The position numbers were made by a program, and so were the translations under genes. Below are positions 36,029 through 46,623 of a stretch of 64,000 nucleotides of DNA, piece by piece. The stretch is from NCBI RefSeq assembly GCF_030272615.1, contig NC_081414.1, forward strand, positions 46,678,501 through 46,742,500, read 5' to 3'. The stretch comes from Cryptomeria japonica (taxonomy: Eukaryota; Streptophyta; Pinopsida; Cupressales; Cupressaceae). The notes under the pieces were generated by a model. The model did no database searches. It had not been told where the DNA came from and saw only the letters and a program-made list of their open reading frames with translations. Every line of letters begins with the position of its first letter. Position 1 is the first letter of the stretch.

Positions 36029-37154
36029 TGTTGGCTTGATGATGATTGTAATGTATGACTTCATGTGTTGTCATTTATGGCACGTGTATACACACACATA
36101 TGTTCACATTGTTGTAGTCATCTTAGTTAAAACAAACCGGTATTACTCCTAAGTCTTTATATTGAAAAATTGGTATTATATGTATAGTTAAGTTCAAACG
36201 GTTTAGAGGGTGTCTAATTGGTATATGTAGACAACTAGTATATACAGGAATGGCTTGACACCAGCATGGAGATTCAACGAATATCATCAAAGAAGAAAAT
36301 GGAGGACAATTGGTCTATGAGTTGGAAGAGGTTAACTCTTAACTGGTATCGGCGTTCCAACCAGTTTCATTGATTGTGTGATGAGTTATCACCAGTCATG
36401 ATGAGGTATCCCTAACCGACATATTTGGCGGCAATCTGTGATGAGCTATGATTGTCCATATACACTGCACCTAGGAAATTGTGATATGATTCCTGAGCCA
36501 ACATGAAATATAATATTTATATAATGACATTATGATGAACTATATTTTTCATGAAGTGAGATAGGAGTGTTAAGTTGTTGAAGGTGTTGCAGAGTATGTC
36601 GGTGATGCAGTTTTGAGTGAACAGAAGAGGATATATTCAAGCAAGTTGTGCTATTTCTAGATCACACCACCTATTGTTTTCTAATCACTACAATAGTCAA
36701 ATCCCCTAATTGGGTAAGCTCTAACAAGCTTCATTGTACAAATCCTCTAACAAGGTGATCAATTAATTTGGGTTTAAAATCCTCTACCGAGGTTACTCCT
36801 AATAGGGTACTACCTTTAACAAGGTATAGCTTCTAAAAAAGCTTTGGGATCTTTAATAGGATTTGCTCCTAGCATAGCACTTTTGTAGACCTTAACCGGT
36901 CAGTTACCTATTACTGCAGATAATTAACTTGTGAGTCCCATCTCAACGTGGTTTTTCCCAGTTGGGTTTTCCACGTATAAACACTTGTGTTATGGTGGAT
37001 GTTTTACTTGTTGTGGATGCTCTAATATCATTTTGGATTGCATGCATAGTATTTAGTAAACTGATTAAGTATCTTTTCTGGTCTGTGTTTCAAGTGGTAC
37101 TCTTTTTGTTGTCACTGATTTACCCCCCTCTCTCAATGCTTTATAAGTCTACTA
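36029..37154 (+). repeat. 3' LTR of element A
   Basis: 1126 bp, starting TGTTGGCTTGATGATG and ending AAGTCTACTA, where the 5' copy has AAGTCTATCA, so the final CA is mutated. The target duplication GACTA follows directly. Confidence 0.92.
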
Positions 37155-38016
37155 GACTAATCATCCCATGATTTGTATGTAGGGTAAAAGTACAAAGCTT
37201 TATCATACTTTTATAAAGGAAATGGCTAATGCTGATTTAACTTTTTAAATTAAATCAATAGAAGGTGAAATATATGTTTTGAATTTTGAAATGATGTAAA
37301 TTAATTAAATTTATATTCTTATGTCTATTTTAAGTTTATAATTTTAACAAAAATTTAAAAAAATATTTGAATATAATTTTTTATAAAGTAAACACTATAA
37401 TTTAGTTGCTGAAAAAATGTTGAAATTGAAGTTACACAAGCCACCACACTTTATTTAGTAAAATTTACTTTTTTTTCTTGAATTGTTTTTTTGTGTATTG
37501 ATAAATTGAAACTTCAGTGCATGGATATATTGTTTACTATTTTTTATGCATATATATTTTTCAATAAATTTAAAAAGTTGTGTGTGTTGAAAGATAACTG
37601 TTTCCAATTCCCACCACCTTTTTTCTTATTTATTTATCCAAATTAGGAAAAAAATTATATCATCTTGACATAGATTCTTTTCTCTACTGCATCATATTTT
37701 TTTCAATTATTTTTAATAAATTTTAGTATTTTTCCTTGACAAGATAATCAACCTTATATTTTAGTGTTGATAACCTACTTTCAATAAAAATAAAATATAA
37801 AACATAAAAAAATAATTAAAATATTAAAAGATATATATTTTGGAAAATTGACTTATAGATTTATAAAAGGATATTTTTACATTTCAAAACAAATATTATT
37901 TATAAGAGTAGGAGTTATTGAAACATCAAGTGTTTTTTTTTTGTAATTACACCAAAAGTAGTATAAAATATACATTTAGTAGAAACTTCCAATTGGAAAA
38001 GTTGTGGCCCATATAT

Positions 38017-38834
38017 TGTTAGGGTTCCCACAGATACTGAGAGGGGGGGGGTGAATCAGTATCTAACCGGTAATAAGAATTTCTTAAGTTAAAACATGCA
38101 GAACATAATATAACAGTGTACCGGTATGCAAGAAATAATGCAATAAATAGAATCAAAAACATCCATATGAAAAGTATACCATAACACAAGATGTTAACGA
38201 GGAAAACAGGTGTGAGAAAAACCTTGGTGGGATTTGTGACCCACAATATTCACTCACTGGCCAATAAGAGAATATTACTTACAATAGGGGTTGCACATGC
38301 AGAAAGGCAAACTACCTAGAGCACACTGCTCAATGGGAAGCCACACTGACTTACAATAAGGATTATACTAATCCAATAGCTTGTACTGCTTTACAATAGC
38401 ATCTTCAATGCCAAATTCAGTACCGGTTCCTACTCTATTCTTTACATATACCCTTGACCTATATTTCGCACATTAGGTCTGCCTAATATTTTCCTTAAAT
38501 GCTTCTACTACTCTTCTACAAATGTCTACAATGATCTCCTTTATATATAAGAGTCATTCTACAATTTTCTAAGTCAACTTACAATAATAAACAAAATATT
38601 ATATAACAAAAATCATGTCGGCCTCTGTGTCGGTATACTTCTTTTCTTTTGTGTCAGTGTCGGTGTCCTGAGTGCCGGTGTAGAGTGTGATCTATTGATG
38701 TCGGTGCACTGTCTTGCCGGTGTAATGCTTTGCCAGTATAATGTCTTGTCGGTGCCATAGGATTGCAAGGTTGCCATCAATGACAAAACCTTCAATCACA
38801 TACAATGTCTCATTGGAGTGTGCATATTCCAACA
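38017..38834 (-). repeat. 3' LTR of element B
   Basis: 818 bp. On the minus strand it starts TGTTGGAATATGCACACTCC and ends GGGAACCCTAACA. A TATA box for the minus strand (CTTATATATAAAGG) is at 38538-38551. It shares the TTCACCCCCCCCTCTCAGTA and TTGTGTTATGGT phrases with the element A LTR. Confidence 0.93.
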
Positions 38835-39017
38835 ATCTCCCCCTTTGGCATTGATGGCAACACTCATGAGAAATTTCAAAAAGTATCCAGAAATGTGTAG
38901 TCCAAAAATGTTACCAAAAATGTTTACCAAAAATTTTTACCAAAAATGTGAGAGCTCCCCCTGAGCATATGATTCTTGTGTTTTGAATTTTCTCATCCCA
39001 CTACTCCCCCTTTGGCA
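38835..39017 (-). other. Two polypurine tracts of element B
   Basis: On the minus strand GCCAAAGGGGGAGAT abuts the LTR (38835-38849), and GCCAAAGGGGGAGTAG occurs again at about 39002-39017. The pair and the wording are the same as in element A. Confidence 0.8.
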
Positions 39018-39228
39018 TCAATGACAAAGGTTGTCAAGATGTCAGTAGAGTTTGTAGTTTCATCTATCCATAACCTCAACCTTGTAGCTGGGTAGTTATA
39101 ATCTGAAAAAGATCTCCCAAAATCAAGTTTATACTATCCATAAACTTCATACTATCCTATATTGTTGTCTCAGTTCTCTTTATTGTACTGGTGAGATGCT
39201 ACAAATGCTCTGCCGATGTTTTGCTTCC

Positions 39229-42200
39229 CTATGTTAGTGCCTTAGAAATTTCCTTCCACAGAGATGCTAAATAGTCCAATCTTGGACTTAGTTTATATCT
39301 CAAATGTTTTGCCTTATTTATTATTCTTTCTTTCTCTCTTTCCAATTTGAGTAGTTCTTCCTCAAAATTTGCTATCTTCTCTTCAAAAAACTGATAGTGT
39401 ATCAGGTGAGTTGACAAAGTTGTCTACAAGTTTATTTATCTCATCCTATGCCTTTCTCATTTTCTTGTCAATATCTACAGTCAAAAAGTTTGTTTTATAG
39501 GTATCTTTATATAGATTTTTGTATTCTTTCAACAAATTACATAGTTCCGGTAGAAGTGTGTCAAAATCTCTATTACACTTCTTTATTTCCTCATCAAAGA
39601 ATTTCTATTTTTCTATTTCTACCTTATCCTTTATTGACTCTTCCTTTATTTTCTTAATGTTTTCTGAGATATATTTACACAATGTATCCAATTGTCCTAA
39701 CGAATCTTTATTATCTATATTACAGTTGGGAGCTATTACCTTCAAAATTGGTATGGAATCATCAATTGCTTTGTAAGCTTGTGAGCTGCAGTCAGTTATT
39801 TTCTTGATAGAATCAAGTAATACCTCAGTCACATTTATTGATTTGAATGCTGATAATGATCCAACAATCTGAGTACTGGTGGAAGTAACCAAGATTGTAT
39901 TGACCTCTGGTAGGTTAGTTTGTGTCTATATTTCTTTAAGCACTAGTTTTCCTACTTCACTAGTTACAAGTGGCACTGTTTCCTTATGTACCTGTTCTGG
40001 TTGATGTTGTTTTAGAGCCTTTAGCTCTGTTGGTTTCTCTGTATGTTGTATTGTCTCAGTCTGTGACTCACTCTCTACCTTTTTCTCTTTATCTTCTGTC
40101 AGTTTCTCTGTTTCCCTTGCTACCGGAGGCTCATTAGCCATGTCTGACTTGTCAGTTGTATCTTTGTCTACTATTATGTTGATCTTCTGAGTATCAACAT
40201 TCATAGTATATAGGACTTTAGAATTAGGATTGTTATCCTCTACATCCATACTCTTAGCTGTCGATTGATCTTCAGTAATTGTTATTTTCAACGGTGGGGG
40301 TAGGTTGTCTCTAACTTTGATGCTTGGTGGTCTGCCAATTTTACCTTTCCCCTTGTCTCTATCTTTCTGATATACCTTTATAGGTTTAGGGTTCCTGTAC
40401 TCTTCTTGTTTTTATTTTTCAACCAAGAATATATCCCATCCATCTTCTGTTTCCTCTGTCACTTCATTAACTCTTCCTACCATTAGTGAAATATGCTGGT
40501 GTGCAGTAGAGAATACTGACTGGTTTGCTTGAGCAATTAAATCATCAATTTCTTTTGGAGAGTTTACCAGATATACAACAAGTAGCTTCTCAATTTTTAT
40601 TTTCTTATCCAATTCTATCACTGCTTGTCTTCTTGCCTCAAGTCTTTTGAATAATTCATCAAGAATTTCATTTACTACTTCCATCAAAAATTTCTTGTAC
40701 ATATCCATATGCAATATAACACTGTTCTCAACTTTCTCTTTCTCATCAGCTGTTAGAGTGTCATAGATTTTCTCTATGTTCTTCAGTTTACCTTCCTCTG
40801 TGATTTCATTTAGCAGTATATCAAGAGGGACCAAGTCTCTATTTGTCCTTTTCTTCTTCTTAGGTGTCATTTTCTTCTTTGGTGTGGCCTTTCTAACTGG
40901 AAATCTCACTGCTTGTTGCTTTTGCCTTGTTCTGCTAGTTGAAGGTGTGGTTGCTGATGAGGGATCTCTTTTTCTTACAACTCTTTTAAAAGTTGCTGGC
41001 ATGTCACCTTCTGAAGAAGTACCTACCAGTGATAGGTGAGTTTCAGGTTGTGGAGCTACCAACTCATCCTCTGTTATGCTAGTTTTCTTCAATACATCTT
41101 CCTTAATGGCTTTTTCTTGTCTGGACCCTTTCCTTACAAATGCCACAACCTTCTTTACTCTTTTCTTTGATTGTATTTGGCTTTCTATAGTCTCAGCACT
41201 ACCAAATACTTCTTCCTTAGTTTCATTGGGGGCTTCCAGAAGTGCTTTAGCATATGTTTCAACTATGTGATCATCTGTTTCATAGCCCATCTCGGTTACC
41301 CAAATTGTCCTTGGGATGACTGCTCCCATCTAGATTTCATCTTTCTTAGTGACAAAGCATATATCATCTTTGTATTTGTCTACTATTTTCTGAGATAACC
41401 TTACTCTTTTCTTCATTTTGGTCTTTAATGCTTGGAAAAAGTCATGAATATTGTTTTCCTTGTTCTCACCCATGTTATTGAATAGTTCAGTCAATTGTTT
41501 TCCTACGAGTATGTCATATCCAAGTTCTTTGTAACCTATACCGGGAACCTATTTTGTTGTGTGTAGCATTAGGCATACTAACATATTTCCAAATCTAAAA
41601 GTTCCTTTCTTGTCCTTCTTGATCTTTCCAAGGTTGTCAATTAGTTCATCCTTTAACCACTCACATATGCCAATTTTTGCATTGTTTGTGACCATGTCAT
41701 AAGCACTCTTAATGCATAAAATTGAAACTGAATTAAGTCTATTAGCATGAGTAGCTTTATAACCTAATATCATACTAATTAATCTCACATTGATATCTTT
41801 TACATCATTAACCCTTAGAGACCTCTTGGCGAATGTTGCACCAGTTAGGTTTATAACTAGGTCATTGGGAACCTTCTTGGTTTTATCTAGTCTCTTACCG
41901 GTGGTCGGTAACCCTATGATAGCTTTCACAACTTCCTTGGTGATCTTATGGATTTCATCTAACCAAAAAAATATTCTCCATGTACCCTACTTAAAACTAT
42001 CCTAATCACATCCTTTGGAAATTCAAGAATGCTGAGGATTTCTATAAATCCTAGGGTCTCAATGAGCTTGTGTTCATCTTTAACATTGCCGGTATTATCA
42101 CATATCACGGTTTTATACATGGTTTTAATTTCCTCATCTCCTAACTCTTCAATGTTGCAGTGGATGTACATTCTGGGGTCTTCAACATATACAACTCCCT

Positions 42201-42339
42201 TAGGAATTTGAGAAAAAGCACCTAAGGTATCATGCTTCTTTGCTATCTCAGAAACTAACTGAAATATGGGCCTAGGTCTTTTTATTACTACAACAACAGT
42301 AGGGTTTGCTATGTATTCAATTGCAGAGGTGGATGCCAT
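39229..42339 (-). pseudogene. Element B second ORF: unknown protein of about 1000 codons, broken
   Basis: It starts MASTSAIEYIANPTVVVV at 42339. The N-terminal module shows EFPKDVIRIVLSRVHGEYFF (~42010), ITKEVVKAIIGLPTTGK (~41950), MILGYKATHANRLNSVSILC (~41770) and FRFGNMLVCLMLH (~41590). These match the order and spacing of the element A and C modules (VRIIL.RVHGE, ITKEAIHA, GYK.FY.SRMNSVP.A, FKFGQLLIGLF). A basic centre with KKKMTPKKKKR (~40860), an acidic, Thr/Glu-rich part (39926-40291) and a helical C-terminus follow. Stops lie at about 41961, 41549, 41330, 40412 and 39926. No known enzyme motif is visible. Confidence 0.75.
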
Positions 42340-42733
42340 GATTAAATATCTTTTACTACCTTGGATGGCCGATTGCTTGGAGTGTGCTTGCTTCTTGCTC
42401 GAAATGCCTTAGCTCAGAATCTTCACGCACTCTGAAAATTTGAAATCACGGTGAAATGAAATGGAGCCAAAACCTTACTTTTATAATGTCTTTTCACCAT
42501 CTACCACATTAATTGCATGCCGGTTAAGTATTCACTTAACATTGTTTTCCAGTAATAGATAATTTTCAACTTCTTATCTCTAACCGAGGGAATAATTAGC
42601 ACATGTATCAATAGATTGCCAAACCCTCAAGGAAATTTTCTTCAATTAGATGAAGAACTTCCTACCGGTGTAGCACTCCTCTAACCTTCCAGTGAAGCAT
42701 CACTCTATCCTATCGGTGAAGCATTGGTTGGTT

Positions 42734-43799
42734 CTACCGGTGGAGGAGTATTCCAATATTTAGATCAGCTTTTCTAATCCATTGTTTTGAGAATTCTTGC
42801 TTAACCTCTTCAACTTTTTCTTTACCTTTCAAGCTAGCACTTTTGTTGTCTACCGGTGTTCCTTTACGTCTACAAAATTTAGAAATATGCCCAATCTTAT
42901 TACATGCATAACAAGTTATATTATTCTTCTTAATAGCTTTCCCATAACCTATGCCAGTTTGTGTTCTGCATTGATTTGATAAATGTCCAAAATCTTCCAC
43001 AAACATAACATCTTACATTCATTCTGCAGTTTTCAGAATTGTGACCAACTCTATTGCATTTCGAACATTGATTGATGGGTGTGTTGATATTCTGATAATT
43101 CCTAGATCTACATTCATTTTCTCTATGACCATACTTATTACAGTTAAAGCATTTTCCATTGAATTTATAAGCATTAGGTTGTCTTACCGGTTTGCTATGA
43201 TCCCGAGTATTTGCATTACTAGAGCTTTCACCAACTTCAAAGCCAATTCCAAAAGTGTCACCTTTAGGTTTTTGATTCTTCAGTAAGGTACCAAGTTCCT
43301 CTAAGCTTTTCCTAAATTTTTCTTTGTGTTGATTTGTAGTTTCTAGTTCTCTTTCCAAGATTTCTTTTTGTCTCATCAGTTCATTTGAGTCATTCTGAGT
43401 ATGCATCAGATCTATCTTCAACATGTCATTTTCATAGCTAAGTCTTGTGTTCTCATTTGTTGCATCACTTAGTCTTCTGGTTAATTCTTCTTCATTCTTC
43501 TTCTTGTCTTCAATCTCTTTGCAAAATCTCATAGTCATATCCTGCATTTCATTTTTTGTTGTCATGATCTCTTGTTTCAACTTTCTTATCATATCATTAA
43601 GTGATTCCTTTTCATCATTCTCATTTTACAATTTTTCACAAAGTTCTCTTCTCTTATTTCTTGCAATAGTAAAATTTTCTTGAAGTGCCTAAATGATATC
43701 CTGAGCTGCCCTTAAATCATCTTCTAATTTGATATTTTTCAATTTCTCTGCATCATAGTCTATAAGAGCTCATTCAAGTTGCTTCATCAGATTTTCCAT
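42734..43799 (-). pseudogene. gag: Element B Gag: coiled coil plus four zinc knuckles, broken
   Basis: It opens near 43799 (MENLMKQLE) with a long coiled coil (MIRKLKQEIMTTKNEMQD at 43592 to EELGTLLKNQ), then GDTFGIGFEVGESSSN and a basic stretch. The zinc boxes are CFNCNKYGHRENEC, CSKCNRVGHNSENC, CYVCGRF(G)HLSNQC and CYACNKIGHISKFC, better kept than in element A. The third box is split by one extra T in a TTTT run at about 42985, which moves the rest (42734-43006) into another frame. A TAG replaces a likely Gln in DII*ALQ near 43690. Gag would build the particle and bind the element RNA. Confidence 0.9.
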
Positions 43800-43856
43800 C
43801 TTTACCGGTGTCAAGATCTTCCTCAAGTTGTTAGGCTTCTAAAAATAGAGGACCAA

Positions 43857-43868
43857 GCTCTAATACCA
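43857..43868 (-). other. Primer-binding site of element B
   Basis: The minus strand reads TGGTATTAGAGC, 2 bp (AT) after the LTR end, complementary to plant initiator tRNA-Met with one change. Element C has the identical 12 bp. Confidence 0.88.
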
Positions 43869-43870
43869 AT

Positions 43871-44687
43871 TGTTAGGGTTCCCACAGATACTGAGGGGGG
43901 GGGTGAATCAGTATCTAACCAGTAATAAGAATTTCTTAAGTTAAAACATGCAGAACATAATATAACAGTGTATCAGTATGCAAGAAATAATGTAATAAAT
44001 AGAATCAAATACATCTATATGAAAAGTACATCATAACACAAGATGTTAACGAGGAAACCCGGTGTGGGAAAAACCTCAGTGGGATTTGTGACCCACAATA
44101 TTCACTCACTGGCCAATAAGAGAATATTACTTACAATAGGGGCCTGCACATGCAGGAAGGCCAACTGCCTAGAGCACATTGCTCAATGGGAAGTCACACT
44201 GACTTACAATAAGGATTATACTAATCCAATAACTTGTACTGCTTTACAATAGCATCTTCAATGCCAGATTCAGTACCGGTTCCTACTTTGTTCTTTACAT
44301 ATACCCTTGACCTATATTTTGCACATTAGGTCTACCTAATATTTTCCTTAAATGCTTCTACTACTCTTCTACAAATGTCTAAAATGTTCTCCTTTATATA
44401 TAAGAGTCATTTTACAATTTGCTAAGTCGGCTTACAATAATAAACAAAATATTATATAACAAAAATCCTGTCAGGCTCTGTGTCGGTATACTTCTTTTCT
44501 TCTGTGCCAGTGTCAGTGTCCTGAATGTCAGTGTAGAGTGTGATTTGTTGATGCCGGTGCACTATCTTGCCAGTGTAATGCTTTGCCGGTATAATGTCTT
44601 ATCGGTGCCATAGGATTGCAAGGTTGCCATCAATGATAAAACCTTCAATCACATACAATGTCTCATTGGAGTGTGCATATGCCAACA
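43871..44687 (-). repeat. 5' LTR of element B
   Basis: 817 bp and very similar to 38017-38834, with the minus-strand TATA box at about 44391-44404. The target duplication TATAT follows at 44688-44692. Confidence 0.93.
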
Positions 44688-44820
44688 TATATAACCTAGC
44701 TATAATGAATTTATATAGACCATATGTTTGACTAAAATTAATTTTTAGTTAGAATTACTTAAATTCACTTGTGCTGATAAGTTAGCTTGAAACGTGACAC
44801 AATTTTGTACTTTTACCCTA

Positions 44821-46245
44821 TAGGAAATGATATTTGTTATAAAAATCTTAATGAAATTACATTGGAGATCTTCAAGCCTACCATACGTAAATGGTGGAAT
44901 AGGCAAGAAAAAAAGTTAAAAGATGAACTCATAAACTGTTTAGTTGGGTTGTTCAAAAATGACACATTTGAGAAAACCAAGGTCCTTGACCAAGCTGACA
45001 AACATCTAAAGTATGTGAGGGACCAGTATAGGACATATTTAGAGAAGAACAAAAAGTATGAGCGTCCCCCCATGATTCCAGAGAGGGAGTGGAAGGACCT
45101 GATTTTGGATGCAAAGGAGAGAGTTGAAAGGAAAAAAGGAAATACACCACCATGCAAAAGAAGGTATGTGATACTATTAAGAATGTAATTATGTACTAAT
45201 TACTCTTTATATTTATATAATCTAACATATTTCAAACTTTTCATAGATTGCTTAACACATCAAAGGCAACTAAGGCAAGACTAGAAAAGCATGGGCAACA
45301 CAAACTCGGCTCTGGTGTTTATATGAAACTTGTCGTATGAATTGTAAGTATCAATAAATGAAATGTCGCATCAAAAAATAATTTTTTTAATCATTAAATA
45401 AAACAAGCAAAATTCATGATATTAAGAAAAAATGCAGGGCTCTGAATTCAATAGAGTGCCCACAAAACATGACATGAAAATTTCCTTCCGGGGGGGCTAT
45501 GGAGCCGTGGCTAAACATCTAAAAGGATTGAGTGGGCAAAAAGAAGATTTCGGTGCATCCATCAATCATGTAAATAAGCTAAATGAAAATCATTTAAAAT
45601 TGAATACTTGAGCAATAATCTATTCGATGTTAATTTCCAACATAATGTGATTATTTGTTTTAAATAATCAAGCAATCATAACAATGCACATGACATCGGA
45701 ATGCAGCCTAGACAGGGTGAAACACAACTTGCACATGATGAAGGTTGTGGTGTGCATCCCAGTACTAAAGGTATTCATGTGCTAAACAATTTTTTTTATG
45801 TAATGATTAATGCAATTAAACATCTTTAATTGAAATTGGTGTAGTAATTAATGTAACCTTTTATGTTTTTATTTTAGAGCATGTAGACCATGGTGACCAA
45901 GTTGAGCATGATCCAGGTAGACAACATCAAGAATGTGATGGGGCCCCACTAGGTAAAAAGGACCATTGTTATTCCTTTAAATGAATTTAATTGAAATTGG
46001 TGTATTGATTAATGTAACCTTTTGTGTTTCAACTCCAGAGGATTTAGAGGGTGTTCAAGATGTTGAGGATGAGGCTAGACAAAATGATCAGGAAGATGAT
46101 GTGGCCCCATCAGGTAAAGAGCACCCCTGTAATTTTGTTTTAATTAATGAAATACTTGTAACAATAATAATAAAACTCATGTATTTAGCCCATTTCTTTG
46201 TTATTGTAGTAGACCCCCTTTTGCATAGCGCGTCCTCATCATGAG
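44821..46245 (+). pseudogene. Second CACTA ORF, Transposase_24-like part and downstream exons
   Basis: After an AG at 44821-44823 the frame reads NDICYKNLNEITLEIFKPT, KYERPPMIPEREWKDLI and ERKKGNTPPCKRR, ending at a GT donor (~45162). After an 85-bp intron it continues LLNTSKATKARLEKHGQH and KLGSGVYMKLV to a stop at 45340. The order 'P....EW..L......K......R..........H..GS' resembles the Transposase_24 (Ptta/En/Spm) domain of CACTA accessory proteins. A further stretch (GSEFNRVPTKHDMKIS, 45440) and acidic pieces (45890-46110) may be later exons. It lies on the same strand as the transposase at 21585-25965, so I read it as the 3' part of the second CACTA gene, cut off from its 5' part by element A and the MITE/B pair. 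Family call by eye. Confidence 0.55.
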
Positions 46246-46408
46246 TATAGGACTAGGCATACATTAACTAGATCACGACTAGAGGGTAGAAGAACTGAAG
46301 AGGGGACAAATGATGAAGAAAATGATAGTCCAATTAGTATTTACCTCCAAGATTCAAAAAGAAAGAAAAAAATGATTGTAATCTTCTTATATGTTAACAA
46401 CTGGATTT

Positions 46409-46623
46409 TATGTGTTAATGAATTTAATTATGTGTTAATGAATGTTAATGAATGTTGATGAATGTTACTTGTTAATGAATGTTGATGAATGTTACATGTT
46501 AATGAATGTTATGTGTTAATATTGAATGTTACATGATAATGAATGAATGTTATGTTTCATTAATGGATGAAAGAATGTTAGATGTTAATAGGGAATTGAG
46601 AGTGATATTAGGGGGGGGGGGGG
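46409..46623. repeat. GTTAATGAATGTTGATGAAT minisatellite and a G13 run
   Basis: Tandem variants of TGTTAATGAATGTTGATGAA fill 46409-46589, with units of about 12-30 bp. A run of 13 G follows at 46611-46623. The CACTA-type region may end near here, but no terminal repeat ending in TAGTG was found. Confidence 0.75.

Larger units (their letters stand above)
29684..37154 (+). mobile_element. LTR element A: SIRE-like, no polymerase genes
   Basis: A 7471-bp element with LTRs at 29684-30813 and 36029-37154, an initiator tRNA-Met-type primer site, a GGGGGAG polypurine tract and an exact target duplication GACTA (29679-29683 and 37155-37159). It encodes a zinc-knuckle Gag (30876-32165) and a long second ORF (32670-35840) that together fill the whole interior. 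No protease DSGA, integrase, YVDD or RNase H motif is present in any frame I could read. It is thus a structurally complete element lacking pol, not a deletion remnant with a visible break. The LTRs differ at roughly 7-9% of positions by hand count in the first 225 bp. Confidence 0.93.
38017..44687 (-). mobile_element. LTR element B: SIRE-like, no polymerase genes (minus strand)
   Basis: A 6671-bp element with LTRs at 38017-38834 and 43871-44687 and an exact target duplication TATAT (38012-38016 and 44688-44692). Read on the minus strand it has LTR, primer site (43857-43868), zinc-knuckle Gag, a long second ORF, a polypurine tract and LTR. As in element A, no protease, integrase, reverse transcriptase or RNase H is visible. 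The coding plan matches A and C but the proteins are more diverged and the LTRs are shorter and share only parts. The solo LTR at 17463-18260 belongs to this family. Confidence 0.93.
37180..44820. mobile_element. MITE-like element with 17-bp inverted ends, interrupted by element B
   Basis: TAGGGTAAAAGTACAAA at 37180-37196 is repeated exactly in reverse complement at 44804-44820. Removing element B and one copy of its target duplication leaves about 960 bp of very AT-rich, non-coding DNA between these ends. A TA at each outer edge could be the target duplication, with GGGTAAAAGTACAAA as the inverted repeat, but longer duplications cannot be excluded. It lies directly before a likely exon start (TAGgaaatg, 44821), as if inserted at the end of an intron. 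Confidence 0.7.

Noticed and set aside
46409-46589. CRISPR-like array
   Set aside because: Units are short, contiguous and variable with no unique spacers; it is a plain minisatellite in plant-type DNA.
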